The notes beneath the pieces are model-generated. The model saw only the letters and a program-made list of their open reading frames with translations. It was not told where the DNA came from and searched no databases. Source: Daedaleopsis sinensis (Eukaryota; Basidiomycota; Agaricomycetes; Polyporales; Polyporaceae). From it: a stretch of 64,000 nucleotides of DNA. The DNA is taken from NCBI GenBank assembly GCA_033807695.1, contig CM066300.1, forward strand, positions 4,588,001-4,652,000, written 5' to 3'. The translations under genes were made by a program, and so were the position numbers. Of the stretch, positions 43,878 to 53,859 are shown piece after piece; the first letter of the stretch is position 1; every line of letters starts with the position of its first letter.

Positions 43878-45413
43878 TCACTCATACCGGGGCGGTGCGT
43901 CGACGTGTTCCCGCAGCCTCGCAACCTCCTCCTCGAGTGCGGCTAGCTGTGCGTGCAGCGCCGCGCTGCCCGTCGACACTGGATGGCGAGCGACAGCTTG
44001 AGGTGCTGGTCGAGCTTCCTCAGCCACCTCGAGAGCCGGGAGTTCGCGCGGCTCAACAGCTTGCGATACCACGGCACCCGCTTCGAGTCTGTATACCGGT
44101 TCTTCTGAAGGTGCGCTCGCCCGCTCGGCACCTGCAACAATAGGAGCCTTCTCTAGATCGTGCGACGTGTACGGCTCGACGTTTTGTAACTCTATCTGAG
44201 GAGATAAGGAGTCGGACGCATCGGGCACTGTCGCGAGGTTGATGTCAGCATTCGAAGCCGACGTCTCAGAGGACAGAGTGTGGGCAAGGGATAGGAATAT
44301 GGCTTGGTCAACGTCTCTACCCTCAGACAGAAGGCGAGTGGCAGAAGAGGGCTCGGGAGGGAGCTCCGTTTTGTAGACGCTCAAACTGCCCTTCTCCGAT
44401 TCCTTGGGGAGGATTGGTGGACGTGCTGCGCGCCGTCTCCGTCGCCCACGTAAGCACGCGCCGAGGAAGACGAGAACGAGCACGACAAGGACTCCGATTA
44501 CGACACCGGCGATCACGCCAGCCGGCGAACGACTCGGACCTGCGGAAGAACGCGGCTCATCGACTTGGGTAGCAACGACTGATGGGTCTCCAGTCATTGT
44601 AGAAGACGAGTTCGCAGTGAGAGGAGTGGTCGGGTTAAAGGAGTGTGACGATGGCGATGCTATGCTGAGGGAAGGTGAATCGGAAGAATGGGTGTTCGTT
44701 GCTCCACTGTCGGAGACGGGGATCCCGGACTGAGATTTCTGAGTGGGTTGGGGGATAGGCGTGGGTATGGACGTAGGTATGGACGTGGACGGTGATGTGG
44801 ACGACGGACTCGCTGGGGGCGCAGGTGAGTTGGGGAATGTCGAGGTCGACGTGTCAGATGATTGTGGAGGAGCGGCAGCTGAAGGTGCATTATCGGAAGT
44901 GACTTGTACGTAGTCGAGCAGAATGATGGATCCCTGGCTTGTATCAGGTTGGATTCTAAGTGTGTGCGCACCATGCTCAAGACCATTGATGTAGTACGCC
45001 AGCAGGCGGTACTGCACACTACCACTGTCGCCCACGTCCCAGTCGAAACCGGATCCGCGGTCGCGCTGCCCATCCCAAAAAAATTGCAGGTGAACGCCGG
45101 AGATAGAGGCTGAGCCGACGACGATGTTGTACACATGGATCGCGGTCCCCGTGAACTGCACCTCGATGTACGGGACCACCGAGTCGCCTGCTTTGTAGGT
45201 AGCCTGGTGCCATGTACCCCCATTGGCGCGAGAGGTGTCAGGCTGTGTGCTGCATCCAGTGCATGACGGTGCTTGAGACCATGCCTCAGAAGGAAAGTAG
45301 GATATGGATGAGTCGCCGTCGTCGACTGTGTAGGTGACAGCGGCCGAAGCTGAGCGGGCTGCAACTAGCAGAGTCGCGAGCCAGACGAGTATTGAAGGCT
45401 TGCGGCAGTCCAT
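43878..45413 (-). CDS. Array member R6: long-stalk membrane protein ending in PPRYE
   Basis: One exon, 511 residues. Signal peptide 1-24. VDD-type start (TYTVDDGDSSISYFPSEAW) without an N-glycosylation sequon. Ectodomain about 26-173: CTGC at 51 and 54, GTWHQATY, FTGTAIHVYNIVV at 87-99, IILLDYVQVT. The Pro/Ser/Thr stalk (about 175-297) has an SIPTPIPQPT-like collagen-free proline run. Membrane helix about 298-320, then RGRRRRR. The tail contains DVDQAIFLSLAHTLSSE, several acidic blocks, a coiled coil (LAALEEEVARLREHV) and terminal PPRYE. An LPAxE-type acidic segment precedes the coil. It is the only member of the VDD subgroup whose PPxY sits at the very end. Confidence 0.86.
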   Translation of the reverse strand: MDCRKPSILVWLATLLVAARSASAAVTYTVDDGDSSISYFPSEAWSQAPSCTGCSTQPDTSRANGGTWHQATYKAGDSVVPYIEVQFTGTAIHVYNIVVGSASISGVHLQFFWDGQRDRGSGFDWDVGDSGSVQYRLLAYYINGLEHGAHTLRIQPDTSQGSIILLDYVQVTSDNAPSAAAPPQSSDTSTSTFPNSPAPPASPSSTSPSTSIPTSIPTPIPQPTQKSQSGIPVSDSGATNTHSSDSPSLSIASPSSHSFNPTTPLTANSSSTMTGDPSVVATQVDEPRSSAGPSRSPAGVIAGVVIGVLVVLVLVFLGACLRGRRRRRAARPPILPKESEKGSLSVYKTELPPEPSSATRLLSEGRDVDQAIFLSLAHTLSSETSASNADINLATVPDASDSLSPQIELQNVEPYTSHDLEKAPIVAGAERASAPSEEPVYRLEAGAVVSQAVEPRELPALEVAEEARPAPQAVARHPVSTGSAALHAQLAALEEEVARLREHVDAPPRYE

Positions 45414-46898
45414 GGCGGAGCCTTGCAGCTCAGAAATTGTACCAGGACTGAGGTAGCAGTGGAATCTCTTGTGTCAGGGTGCGAAACTCGGAGAAGAGTC
45501 GCAGGTACAGCAGTAACTCGAATAAGAGCAAAGTTATGTCCAGGAGCTGCCCATATTGACAGTTAGGATCATCCTACGAAGTGCTGCTCCATCTTCCATC
45601 ATAGATGATACGGCGCCGTGCGCAGTTCCTAGACGGTAGCTGCGTGATGTATAATGATTAGCTGCCGCTGTCTCGTCATAACTGTATACCCATGAGCCAG
45701 TTTGTTCAATAGCGACGCACCCTTAGGACTCCACTGGCAGAGAGCAGTATATGGAGGCCGGCCGAAGGAAATGTGGACACTGGACACGGCTATCGAATAT
45801 GTCTTGACATGGGAAGCGTGTCGAGGAGAGGGACCGGGAGTACTCGGAGTCGGAAGCGCTAGCGCTAGCAATGACGCAAATCCTGTGAGAGCGCCCACAT
45901 GTACATATAGTATAAGTAACACAGGCGGCTATAGCAGTTAACTGCTCTTTCTGCGACCTTCGACTGCCTTAGCTTGACTATAGAACTGCCTGTGAGCCTG
46001 CCTGCGCTCCTCGTCAAACTATCTGCGACGTCCCGAGGAACCCTGCAAGCACCTCCTCCTCAGTGGTCGCGTCAATAACTTAAGCTTGACTTAAGCGCTT
46101 GTGAAGTGACAGCGAGAACCTTTCGAGTCATCCCTCATGCTCTCTCCTTGTCGAATCTCCTGCGGACCTGCGGCCACTGTAGAATTCTCTGGGTGTGCAA
46201 TATACACGCTTACTGGACGCATTGAGACCACCGGACGGCTACCTGACGCAGCAGAAGATCCCCAGTAGGGAGTCGCGGCCGGTCGATAGCGACACGTTGA
46301 ATCGCAACCATCTGTGCGGAGCCTCATCGATGTGTGTCGAACACTAAACTGGACATCATCCAAGTCACTGATATGCACCCCCATTCTGTTCTCATTCGTA
46401 CTATAGAGCTATATCATGATCAATGTCGGCTCTCTACTTCTCGCCAATGGCTAACTTGCCTCCGAGACATGGTAGTTTTCTCCCGGCTGTACTAGAACTT
46501 TGGGCCGAGTCTCTACCTCCGTCAGTACGGGAACATACACGGCAACTCGAGGACACTGCATCATCAACTCGGAGCCAGCCTTCCTACACGTGGACCGGAA
46601 GAGTCAAGACGTCCAAAGGCGGACAGTCCCCAATGAAACTCAACCAGGTCCTACCTGGACCCCGAACATTTTCTCGCCCACGGATGCGTCAAAGGACCTG
46701 CGCGCGGATGCACCGAGCCTTCGCGGCGCGATACTCGGGCTCAGGAACGACTGGGGAAACAACGCGACGATCGCCCTCAAGATATACTATACTACCAGCT
46801 CGCGCGCAGCACCGCACAGAGAAAGCCTGGGCGAAGGAGCGAGTTCCGCAACACGTAGTTCAACATCTCATCCGCGTTGTCCGGCTGAAGCATAACAT
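45414..46898. other. Spacer R6 to protease relic
   Basis: No supported gene. The plus-strand frame 46500-46895 is open and includes a LRNDWGNNATIALKIYY stretch that reads like protein, but I cannot assign it and it does not splice convincingly into the protease relic. It could be part of the decayed protease propeptide or another gene fragment. Confidence 0.35.
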
Positions 46899-47493
46899 AA
46901 GGACGTCGTGTATGAGTACGCAGGCCCGCCCCGCTGGCTAGACACGGGCGTGCCATTTGTTGGCCCGTTATACACGCTCTTCTTCGACATCTTGCTGGAT
47001 GTGAGGGCTCAGGATACAAGGGTCCTACTTTCCAGGACATCTTCGAGGCTGCCGCTGTCGACCTGTTTGCTCCCGGTGAACGCGTCATCGGCACTACACT
47101 GGATCCCCGGACGTGCGTCCTAATTTTGCAAGAGTCGTGATGCATGTGCATAACACCGGTTTATAGCTACCAAAACCCTGTTCGGGACCTCAATGGTAGG
47201 TAGTACTCGGGTTACGAGCGTGGTAGCCATTCTGTGCTAACCCACACATGCTATTAGGCTACATCTCATGTCGCCGGAATGGCCGCGGCACTCTGGGCAG
47301 CCGACAAGTCCATGACACCTTCGCAGGTCAAGGACATCATGCGCAAGTATGCTACTGAGGGCGCCCTCGGCGAACTGCGTGCGTACATGCTCGCCTTTCA
47401 GCGCATCTAGCCTCCCCTCACGATTTTGCATTTATATGACCAGCGCCCGATACCGCCAACTTGCTCGCCTATAACGGCTACTCGAACACGTAG
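46899..47493 (+). pseudogene. Decayed subtilisin-like serine protease (S8)
   Basis: Fragments in order: WLDTGV near 46935-46955 resembles the catalytic Asp motif; VDLFAPG near 47056-47077 matches the conserved strand before the active site; exon 47167-47195 gives TKTLFGTSM and exon 47258-47378 continues ATSHVAGMAA, together the GTSMATxHVAG motif with the nucleophile Ser; exon 47444-47493 ends with LLAYNGYSNT and a stop, a normal S8 ending. The catalytic His region is missing between the first two fragments, and the phase of the 47113 donor (phase 2) does not fit the next exon (needs phase 1), so a deletion and a frameshift are present. The last three exons still splice in frame. It lies on the plus strand inside the minus-strand receptor array. 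Confidence 0.65.
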
Positions 47494-47765
47494 CTCGAAT
47501 CTTAGTGGAACCGGCGAATCAGAGATTGTGTAGGCGAAGAAGATATGCGGGACAAGTGTAAGAAATGCATTCAAGTAGTTTGCGGCGAAATTGAATTGAT
47601 TGAGAACATACGGGACGGGACTGCTGAATCAGTGCTACACATTTACAAGATGTAAAGTACGGTCTCACTTTTCAGTGTCAATAATTAAAGTCCCTCAGGC
47701 AGTAGATAGTATGAAATATCACAAAACACAGACGAAGACTGAAAGAAAACATACAATTATTAAAG

Positions 47766-49487
47766 TTACGCGTCATACCGTGGAGGCGCTTCCTCCACGA
47801 GTCTCCTCATCTCCTGCTGTTCCAACGCCCTCTGCATCTCCTGCTCCTCGCGCAGACGCATCACCTCCTCCTGCAGCACCGCGACCTGGGACCGCAGGTC
47901 CGAAACCGTCCCTGTGCGTGATACAGGCGCCCCAGAGCTCGAGGCCTGTCGAGTCGGTGGCACGGGAAGGACCCGCGCGGAGGAACGGGAGGAGGACGCG
48001 GGAGTGAGCCTATCAGTCACAGACGGGGGCCCGAGAGTGGACTTCTCGTCGCTGACATGGACGTGCATGGACGGGAGCGACATCGCGGTGTACTGCGTCT
48101 CAGCACTCATCGAGAGCGGAGACGACGCGCTCGGAGACGATGGGACGTCGGGTTGCCCGCGTACGCGACCAGTAGAGGGAGGGCTGTGGACGGACTCGAC
48201 GTCGATCCGCATGCCTGTGTACGCCTGGGATACGGAGGAGGTGTTCGTGGCCGAGGGCGCCATCGTCAAGAACTCGGAGCTCGTGACCGACGGCCGCGGG
48301 CTGTTCGCGTATGCTGCGACCGAGGGGCGCGGACTAATCATATACGGTGTGAGCGAGGGGCGCGGGCTGTTCGCGTAGGTCGTCACCGAAGGACGTGGGC
48401 TGTTCGCGTATGACGCCGTGGAGAAGGAGCCGGAATGGAGCAGGGCAACCTCTGAACTTCCCCCCCACAGCTTGGTGGGCGCGGGGATCTGCGTGGGGCG
48501 GCCTCCAAGCTTGCGGTCAGCGAAGGGATCCGTGAAAACGATTTCCGGGCGGCGTCGGCGATGTCGGAGGTAGAGCAGGAGGGCGACGAGGATCGCGATG
48601 ATGACGAACCCACCTACCGCCCCACCAACCACGACCCCGACAGGGAACTCGTTGTTATCCGAGTTAGTGATACTGGCATCTGCGTCAGCCGCCTGAGCTT
48701 GGGCATTGGACGATGTAGAGGAGCTCTGCGCGGTGGAATGGGTATCAGTAGGAGATAGTTGGATATTGGTGAGTTTGGCGTTTGGAGAAGTGGAAGGCAA
48801 TTGTGCGAAGGATGACAGAGGGTCCAACCGTGCAGTGGGCGGGCTGAAGAATAATGGTGGAGGACTCGAGATTGAGTGAGCAGTAGGATTTGGTGTCGGC
48901 GTTGGCGTGTCCTCTTCCGTGCAGGTGTAGACGATATTGTCAAACAGTACGAGGGATGCTTTCGCGTCACCTACGGATTGAATGACGATCGTGTGCGCCT
49001 TGTTGGGTAAATCGCGGTTGACGTACACGGGGACCTGGTAGCTGAACGCGGTGCTATCCGTCGGAACATGGGTGTACGAGCCGACTTGTTGCCCATCAAT
49101 AGAGAACGTGAGGTTCGTGAGGGTGTCTGCCCCGGGGACCTTGTCCGGAACGACGCAATAGACGTACACGGCGGTCCCAGTGAACTGTGCAATGATCATC
49201 CGTGGCTCGGTATCTCCAGGGTGGTGTGTCGCGTCATGCCACGTTCTTTGGAACGTCTGTGTCACGTCGAGCTTGACGAGGCAGTCCTGACACGTCCCGC
49301 CTTGCTTCCATCGTCCAGCAGGAGAGAACGTTGGGCGCGCGCCGGTGACGCTATCTCCGTGTTCGTCGTCAATGGTACGGTTGACAGACCCTGCCTGCGC
49401 ACTTGTCGTCAAAAGAAGAAGAGAGAGTAAGATCAAAAGAATGTGAGGGAGCCGAAGGAGGTAACAACAGCATAGAGAGGCGACCAT
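47766..49487 (-). CDS. Array member R7: membrane protein with SPRPS tail repeats and PPRYDA end
   Basis: One exon, 573 residues. Signal peptide 1-31 is long and leucine-rich. Mature start SVNRTIDDEHGDSVTG. Ectodomain about 35-190: CQDC at 66 and 69, RTWHDATH (the glycine of GTWHD is replaced), FTGTAVYVYCVV at 102-113, LVLFDNIVYTC; extra cysteines occur in the sandwich. Stalk about 192-281, membrane helix about 282-306, then RHRRRR. The tail carries four near-identical 11-residue repeats with SPRPS and ends in a long coiled coil (LQEEVMRLREEQEMQRALEQQ and on) before PPRYDA. The last two residues after PPRY differ from the usual E. Confidence 0.87.
   Translation of the reverse strand: MVASLCCCYLLRLPHILLILLSLLLLTTSAQAGSVNRTIDDEHGDSVTGARPTFSPAGRWKQGGTCQDCLVKLDVTQTFQRTWHDATHHPGDTEPRMIIAQFTGTAVYVYCVVPDKVPGADTLTNLTFSIDGQQVGSYTHVPTDSTAFSYQVPVYVNRDLPNKAHTIVIQSVGDAKASLVLFDNIVYTCTEEDTPTPTPNPTAHSISSPPPLFFSPPTARLDPLSSFAQLPSTSPNAKLTNIQLSPTDTHSTAQSSSTSSNAQAQAADADASITNSDNNEFPVGVVVGGAVGGFVIIAILVALLLYLRHRRRRPEIVFTDPFADRKLGGRPTQIPAPTKLWGGSSEVALLHSGSFSTASYANSPRPSVTTYANSPRPSLTPYMISPRPSVAAYANSPRPSVTSSEFLTMAPSATNTSSVSQAYTGMRIDVESVHSPPSTGRVRGQPDVPSSPSASSPLSMSAETQYTAMSLPSMHVHVSDEKSTLGPPSVTDRLTPASSSRSSARVLPVPPTRQASSSGAPVSRTGTVSDLRSQVAVLQEEVMRLREEQEMQRALEQQEMRRLVEEAPPRYDA
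48285..48420 (-). repeat. 33-bp coding tandem repeat in the R7 tail
   Basis: Four consecutive 33-bp units encode YANSPRPSVTT, YANSPRPSLTP, YMISPRPSVAA and YANSPRPSVTS. The repeated S-P-R-P motif could be a phosphorylation or SH3-binding platform; copy number probably varies. Confidence 0.75.
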
Positions 49488-50225
49488 TCGGCGACACGGG
49501 ACGAAACCCGCACGTCAGAAACTACGCGCAGTGGTGAGTGTAGGGCATATAGGCAGAGCGACGTGTCGCAAATGGAGGGGGCAAAAAGGTGCATTGCCAT
49601 GAGAAACATCAACGCCGGTCTGAGAAAGCCCATACCATGTCCCGTGCCTCATGCACATACACATGCATCATGATCATGGACGCGCCGATCTGTCACCGCC
49701 AGGGAAGACGATCATCATCATCAGTATGATGAGACTAACCGAGGCGAGTGCGGGTAAGTATGGATATTGATCATATAATGATACTGATGCCCCGCTACGC
49801 GCCTAGTCAGCAATAAGCAAGGGTAATAAGCTAACTCACCATTGGATTGGTCACTGTAGCCCAACTGTAGCCTTAGAAATTGGTAAGCAGCAGCCTTGAT
49901 GCATGATGAGTGAACTTCAAGTCGCCCTAGTAGTACTATGCCATATGTTAGACTCATAGCTCTCACTGTGGCATACGGGCCGGTCAACGGGTCGACGGGA
50001 CTCGTAAGTCGGCGGGTATCGCTGCACAGGTAGGACTTGGTAGGATTGGCGGTGTAGGCACCACAAGTTGACCAAAGACATTCAACATCACGTCACCACC
50101 GTCTGTAATCCTGACCTGCAAGACCCTGCAAAGTAGTACATTACTCGAACGTCAGCACATGTACAATGAACGAGACGAGATGATTGAGACCTACAGCTAT
50201 ACATGCGAAGGCTCTTACGATGAGG
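49488..50225. other. Spacer R7-R8
   Basis: No gene seen. A palindromic ATGCATCATGATCATG word near 49663-49678 echoes the cluster at 21.6 kb. A CTATATG on the minus strand near 49540 is a weak TATA candidate for R7. Confidence 0.45.
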
Positions 50226-51788
50226 TCAACGACCCGCTGTCCTACTACTTGCCCTGGCACCGTCGCCGTCGGAGTTGTGGTAGCGCAACGGCGACAACCT
50301 CGCCTCCCTGGTAGCAGGCCCCCAGTCCGCCTCCTCGAGCCTGTTCCTCCGGTCATGCAATCTCTCGACCTCCTTCCGCAGCGCAGCGATCTGGGAACGC
50401 ATCCAGTCGTTCCCAGCGGGCGTCTCCCTGACCGCCCCCCATCGGTCGTGGATGTATCCGCTCCCGCTCGTCGAAGATCCGGGCAGGTCGGAAGGGGGAG
50501 GCGAGGTGCTGAGCTGTGACATGGCAGGGGGAGCATCCGTGAGCCCATGCGGCGGCCTGGCATGAGACGCGTCGCGACGCATCGACGGTCTGGGGGCGGG
50601 AGTCGTTGTGGGATACGGGCGCGGCGGGCGGGGGTCGTCTCGTTCGAAGAGGCTCGGTCTATCATACGCGTCAAGCCCTTCCAGTTTCCGATGTCCGTCT
50701 GAGACGACTTGGATGGCCCTTTCTCTCCGCCGCTGTCTGAGGAATAGGAAGAGCAGTAGCATGAGGGTACAGATCGTGATGGCGCCGATCGTGCCGCCTA
50801 CGATGGGTCCGACGGACGATGAGCGGGTATGAGAAGTACTGGCTGCAGATGTGTTTGAGGGAGAAGGAGTCGCAATCTGACCAGACGCGGTCGGCCCGTT
50901 CACCGTGATACTATTGGTCGTCTGAGCAGTGGTGTTCGACCGTGTGTAAGAGCTCTCCACAGGTTGAGGGAGACTGGTTCCAGAAGCGGATTTAGTGGTG
51001 TGTTCGGATGAGACGCCTGCAGTGTAGGAATGCGTTGGTTCTCCAGTAGCAGACTCTGGTGGTAGGGCTGGTGTCTGGCGAATGAATGAGCACTAGTCCC
51101 AAACAGCGAGGGACAAGTCGCATGTGACGACGAAATACTATATGCTCACCATACTTCCCGGCCCGGCTATACTTGATGACGAGTCTGGTTCCTGGGTTGT
51201 GTAGACGACATAGTCGAACAGTACGAGCGAGGGTGGTCCTGTGGGACCAGTCACACTTTGTATCTTGAGCGTGTGTTCCATGTCCGTCAGGGATCCATTG
51301 GAGTAGACGAGCACGTTGTACATGTATTGTCGCGACTGTGTTGGACGATGCTCGTAGGAGCCGACATGCTCTCCGTCAAGCATAAAGGCGAGATCTGTGG
51401 TAGTGTCTGCTCCTGAGATTTGGTTTGCTATGATGTTGTAGACATACACCGCGGATCCGCTGAAAGATAGTGTCACCGAACGCGGCGTCGAATCTTGGGG
51501 GTGTTGAGTAGTATCGTGCCATGTTCCACAAGTGGCTTGATTCGGATCAGGGCGTGCAAGACATCCACCGCAGTTCTCCCCTTGGGTCCATCCGCCGGGT
51601 GGGTCGTACTCGGGATGTTTCCCTGTCGTGGAGTCACCAAATTTGTCATCTATCGTCACGTTAACAGAGCGAGCGCTAGCGGATGTAATGGAGGAAAGAG
51701 CAACAGCGTTCAGCATGAGGCCGCGGAAGAGGACCATAGCCAGAAAGGAACGTGAGCCACGTACAGACCACCCAGAAGAAAAGCTCAT
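50226..51788 (-). CDS. Array member R8: membrane protein with spliced stalk, atypical tail end
   Basis: Two exons, 51150-51788 and 50226-51074, over a 75-nt phase 0 intron; 495 residues if the start is 51788. The frame is open to 51851, but the 51788 ATG gives a better signal peptide (about 1-40 with FLAMVLFRGLMLNAVAL). Mature start SVNVTIDDKFGDSTTG. Ectodomain about 42-198: CGGC at 73 and 76 plus a third cysteine at 87 next to GTWHDTT, FSGSAVYVYNII at 109-120, LVLFDYVVYTT. Stalk about 200-301, membrane helix about 302-325, then RQRRRERA. The tail has a coiled coil (IAALRKEVERLHDRR) but ends LSPLRYHN and a Gly/Arg/Ser extension, so the PPxY is degraded to PLRY. Intron position equals that of R3. 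Confidence 0.82.
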
Positions 51789-52395
51789 AAATCGTGAAAC
51801 TGAAATGATAAAGTTAGATGCCGATGTCTCCGAGTCAGATCCTGCTCGCACGTAACGTCACACCACCTTGATGATGCGGCATGAACATCTTTTGTAGGAA
51901 GCGATGGTAGTTGTTGCCTACCGATGTGCGCCCGCAGAGTTCAATGGTTTCTCATCCACGTCACAAGAAGGTCAACAGATGGATATGTGAGCAGACGCGA
52001 ACGAGCTGTTGTGGAAGCATGGGAATACATACCGGCATCGGACTATAGGATAGAAGGCGGATGCCAGCAACGTCTGATGGATGTGAGTTGACTGGAGACA
52101 CGACGTGCTCGTTCAGGATGGACCAGGATAACAGGATAAGCGAGCGTGTCACCGCCTCATTGTCATTGACGCTTGCGCGGGTGCGGAAGGAGGACTACAG
52201 CGCATTCGTGCAATATTAATGGCAGCAACGTGATCTAGAAACAGAAGGTCTATGCGATGCACTGAGATACCAGCAGACAGCGATCTGGTAAGGGTCACTG
52301 GATCACGTAGAAACCAAGCGGAAGCAGCTCACTTTCCCACTTCGCCTCAATAAATACGGACCACATCCAGTTCGAGCCGCGAACCTAGCCTTGCG
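51789..52395. other. Spacer R8-R9
   Basis: About 600 bp with no recognisable gene or relic. Confidence 0.45.
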
Positions 52396-53859
52396 TTATG
52401 ATACCACACGGAGCTCGCGCGGCTTGCCCTTCCTGTGGCGTTTGCGGCGTGGTTGAACTTTATCCTCGAGACCTGCCATAACGTCCAACGCCATCCCTGC
52501 TGCCACTGCGGCCACCGCCTCTGCGTTTGCCGCCCCAACGCGCTTCTCCCTCTCGCGCGGAAACGCCTCCGCCATCAGCCGTCGCTCCTTCTCGAGCTGA
52601 GCTCGAAGCTGCATGAGGCGGTCGCGCAGGTCCGCAATAGAGACGACACGGTCTGCGCGCCGCGGCCCGCGCTGCGTCTTCTCGCCTTGGACGTCGCGCA
52701 AGCTCTCCTCGAGCTCGCGGATTTCCTCCATGAGCCCAGCGAGGTGCAGAGATTGGTCTGTGCCTGCTGTGGACAACGCAGGAATCGGGACATCCGCGCG
52801 GTGTGCGGGAGGGTTGGAAAGAGGGGTTATTGCGCGCTCCGCGCAGTGGGGGGATGGTGCTATGATAGCGGCTCCCGGCGCATTCGAACGCACGAGTGGA
52901 GGTGTCGTGTCCCCCTCGTTCGAGGAGACGAGGGGCGAGGTAGATGTGGGAGTGCGTATGGAGGAGACGAGGGGCGAGGTAGATGTGGGAGTGCGTATGG
53001 AGGAGACGAGGGGCGAGGTTGATCTGGGAGTGCGTATGGAGGAGAGTAGTGAAGAGCGCGAGTTGACTTCCCATGTAGATGTTCTGCAGGAGTTCGGTCC
53101 GAGTCGTGCCAGTGGACCAGGGTGCGACTTGTCGAACAACGGCAGCACCAATCGGCCACGTCGATGCAGAAGGTATAAGGTGATCGATAACGTTAGTAGG
53201 GCTACGATTGCCCCTACCGCGGCTCCGACAATTGAACCAGCCAGGATTGCCGACTTGGATTGGGCGGTCGATGAATGATCAGAAGGATTGGGTGGAGACG
53301 GCTCATTGTCCCCGGTGGTGTAGACGATGTAGTCAAACAACACCAGTGAGTCTTGGTTGCCGCTTGCCAGCATTCGGATCGTATGTTCATCATCTGTCAA
53401 GCTGTTGTTCGTATACACCGGGACGTGGTACAGGATTTCCGGCGCAGTAGGATCTGGGTTGTGGATGAATGCGCCAACGTAGTAGTCGTCGATATAGAAG
53501 GAGAGGTCGGTGAACGTAACCGACGTATTCGGAAGGGTGTTAGAGATGATATTGAAGACATACACGGCTGTCCCATTGAAGCTGGCCTCGATGGCGACTC
53601 CTCCTGGCAAGTTCTCGGGACTATAGGTCGTATCGTGCCATGTGCGATTGAAAACTTGCTCAGCGTCCACAGAAAGTGTAACAGAGCATTGCTTGCATGA
53701 GGCTCCTTGGCTCCAAGTATTGCCGTCCGGGATGTACCTGGGTTTGAGGCCCGTGACCTCATCTCCAGATTCGTCGTCGATTGTGCGATTAAGGAGGCCA
53801 GCGGTGCAGAGAGTGGCGTAGAAAAAGAGTGAATGAAAGTGGCCCAGCACTAGTCGCAT
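52396..53859 (-). CDS. Array member R9: short-stalk membrane protein with tail repeats and long basic C-terminus
   Basis: One exon, 487 residues. Signal peptide 1-20. Mature start LLNRTIDDESGDEVTG. Ectodomain about 22-182: CKQC at 55 and 58, RTWHDTTY, FNGTAVYVFNII at 94-105, YIDDYYVG, LVLFDYIVYTT. Stalk only about 20 residues; membrane helix about 204-232, then HRRGR. The tail has 13-residue tandem repeats (SSIRTPTSTSPLV type), a two-part coiled coil (LMEEIRELEESL and LRDRLMQLRAQLEKERRL), then a basic end (RRKRHRKGK) in place of PPxY. The basic cluster resembles a nuclear-localisation or lipid-binding patch. RRLMAEAFP in R9 aligns with RLLSEV in R10-R11 and RLVAEVPPPLY in R12, suggesting loss of the motif here. 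Confidence 0.86.
   Translation of the reverse strand: MRLVLGHFHSLFFYATLCTAGLLNRTIDDESGDEVTGLKPRYIPDGNTWSQGASCKQCSVTLSVDAEQVFNRTWHDTTYSPENLPGGVAIEASFNGTAVYVFNIISNTLPNTSVTFTDLSFYIDDYYVGAFIHNPDPTAPEILYHVPVYTNNSLTDDEHTIRMLASGNQDSLVLFDYIVYTTGDNEPSPPNPSDHSSTAQSKSAILAGSIVGAAVGAIVALLTLSITLYLLHRRGRLVLPLFDKSHPGPLARLGPNSCRTSTWEVNSRSSLLSSIRTPRSTSPLVSSIRTPTSTSPLVSSIRTPTSTSPLVSSNEGDTTPPLVRSNAPGAAIIAPSPHCAERAITPLSNPPAHRADVPIPALSTAGTDQSLHLAGLMEEIRELEESLRDVQGEKTQRGPRRADRVVSIADLRDRLMQLRAQLEKERRLMAEAFPREREKRVGAANAEAVAAVAAGMALDVMAGLEDKVQPRRKRHRKGKPRELRVVS
52912..53045 (-). repeat. 39-bp coding tandem repeat in the R9 tail
   Basis: Three units, two of them nearly identical, plus a partial fourth; each encodes about 13 residues (SSIRTP(R/T)STSPLV). 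Close identity points to recent expansion or ongoing copy-number change. Confidence 0.75.
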
